Source: Planctomycetales bacterium
GTDB taxonomy: Bacteria > Planctomycetota > Planctomycetia > Pirellulales > Thermoguttaceae
Assembly (NCBI GenBank): GCA_007122045.1
Contig: SKJM01000592.1
Coordinates: 1 to 5,845, forward strand
DNA length: 5,845 nucleotides
Reading direction: 5' to 3'
Numbering within the stretch: the stretch's first letter is position 1; every line of letters starts with the position of its first letter. Shown here one piece after another: positions 5,495 through 5,845 of the stretch. The position numbers and the translations under genes were made by a program. The notes under the pieces were generated by a model that was not told the origin of the DNA, ran no database searches, and saw only the letters and a list, made by a program, of their open reading frames with translations.

Positions 5495-5845
5495 TCATTC
5501 CGTCGAGTTCGCCCAGCCAGTGGTCGACCGACTGCCGCAGGGCCGCCGGCCGCTCGGACGCTCGGACGCTGCGAACACCGGCTTCAGCCACACGTACAGC
5601 GCCTGCTGCAACCGGCCGCGGAAGTCGTTTCCCGCCCAGGGCACGTTCCGGCTGCATCTTACCCAGCGGCACTTCACCCGGTTGCGGTTCTCGAAGCGGG
5701 CGGGCCGCAACTCGGCTTCGCGGTTGCGCGCCGCGTTGAGCTGCTTGTGGCAGGCGGCCAGCATGGGCGCACGATACTCCGCCAGAACTCATCCTGCGGT
5801 TTCCGGCCGATTCGCCAATTCCGTCCGGAAGAGGTTGAGCTCCCG
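5495..5845 (-). pseudogene. Decayed minus-strand gene, 5' end beyond the window
   Basis: Read on the minus strand from the window edge, the frame opens RELNLFRTELANRPETAG, then meets TGA (5791-5789). It continues in the same frame through a charged, protein-like stretch (AARNREAELRPARFENRNR, DFRGRLQQALYVWLKP) up to VFAASERPSG. There an 8-bp tandem duplication (5551-5570) moves it out of frame, and it ends at a TGA at 5497-5495. Removing one copy joins it to another open frame that reads ERPAALRQSVDHWLGELDG. Two lesions of different kind point to a pseudogene. An ATG at 5764 gives an 89-aa open frame that could be taken for a small gene, but its last 20 or so residues are the out-of-frame part. 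I do not recognise the family. The original 3' end is unclear and may lie nearer 5470. Confidence 0.6.
5551..5570. repeat. 8-bp tandem duplication, 2.5 copies
   Basis: On the + strand the unit CGCTCGGA occurs at 5551-5558 and 5559-5566, followed by a partial CGCT at 5567-5570. An extra 8 bp shifts the reading frame of the minus-strand remnant. It is a typical replication-slippage product. Confidence 0.75.

Noticed and set aside
5349..5792. 147-codon minus-strand open frame as an intact gene
   Set aside because: Only its stretch left of the 8-bp duplication looks protein-like; the remainder is out of frame with the better coding signal and it runs into the end of the zinc-ribbon gene.

Overview
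The window looks like chromosomal DNA of a high-GC planctomycete (Planctomycetota, Pirellulales-like). The main pointer is the first gene, whose C-terminal third is a DUF1559 (SBP_bac_10) domain, a family hugely expanded in that phylum. A large membrane protein carrying repeated zinc ribbons fits the same background. Hand counts of 60-base samples give about 72-75% GC in the two large genes and 53-57% in the small gene pair between them.

Layout, left to right, all on the + strand up to 5436. (1) Positions 1-175 hold a hairpin, possibly the terminator of an upstream gene, then a good sigma-70-type promoter and a Shine-Dalgarno. (2) 176-2581 encodes an 801-aa DUF1559 protein with a large N-terminal region that resembles DUF3352. 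(3) 2601-2647 holds a compact terminator that runs directly into a near-consensus promoter. (4) 2750-3028 and 3036-3575 form a tight two-gene unit: a SpoVT/AbrB-like DNA-binding protein and a 179-aa conserved protein of unknown function with a QSCDLE motif. This lower-GC pair is the best candidate in the window for an undescribed system; it looks like a toxin-antitoxin-style or regulator-effector pair, but function is not shown. (5) 3655-5436 encodes a 593-aa protein with four tandem CxxC-x16-CxxC zinc ribbons, an acidic linker, an Arg-rich stretch and a multi-pass membrane domain. (6) A perfect 11-bp inverted repeat straddles its stop codon. (7) 5495-5845, minus strand, is a decayed gene that enters from the right edge. 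It has an in-frame TGA and an 8-bp tandem duplication that shifts the frame; collapsing the duplication rejoins two reading frames.

The small pair appears to be its own transcription unit, inserted between two unrelated large genes of the host's usual composition. I see no rRNA, tRNA, CRISPR array or recognisable insertion sequence.
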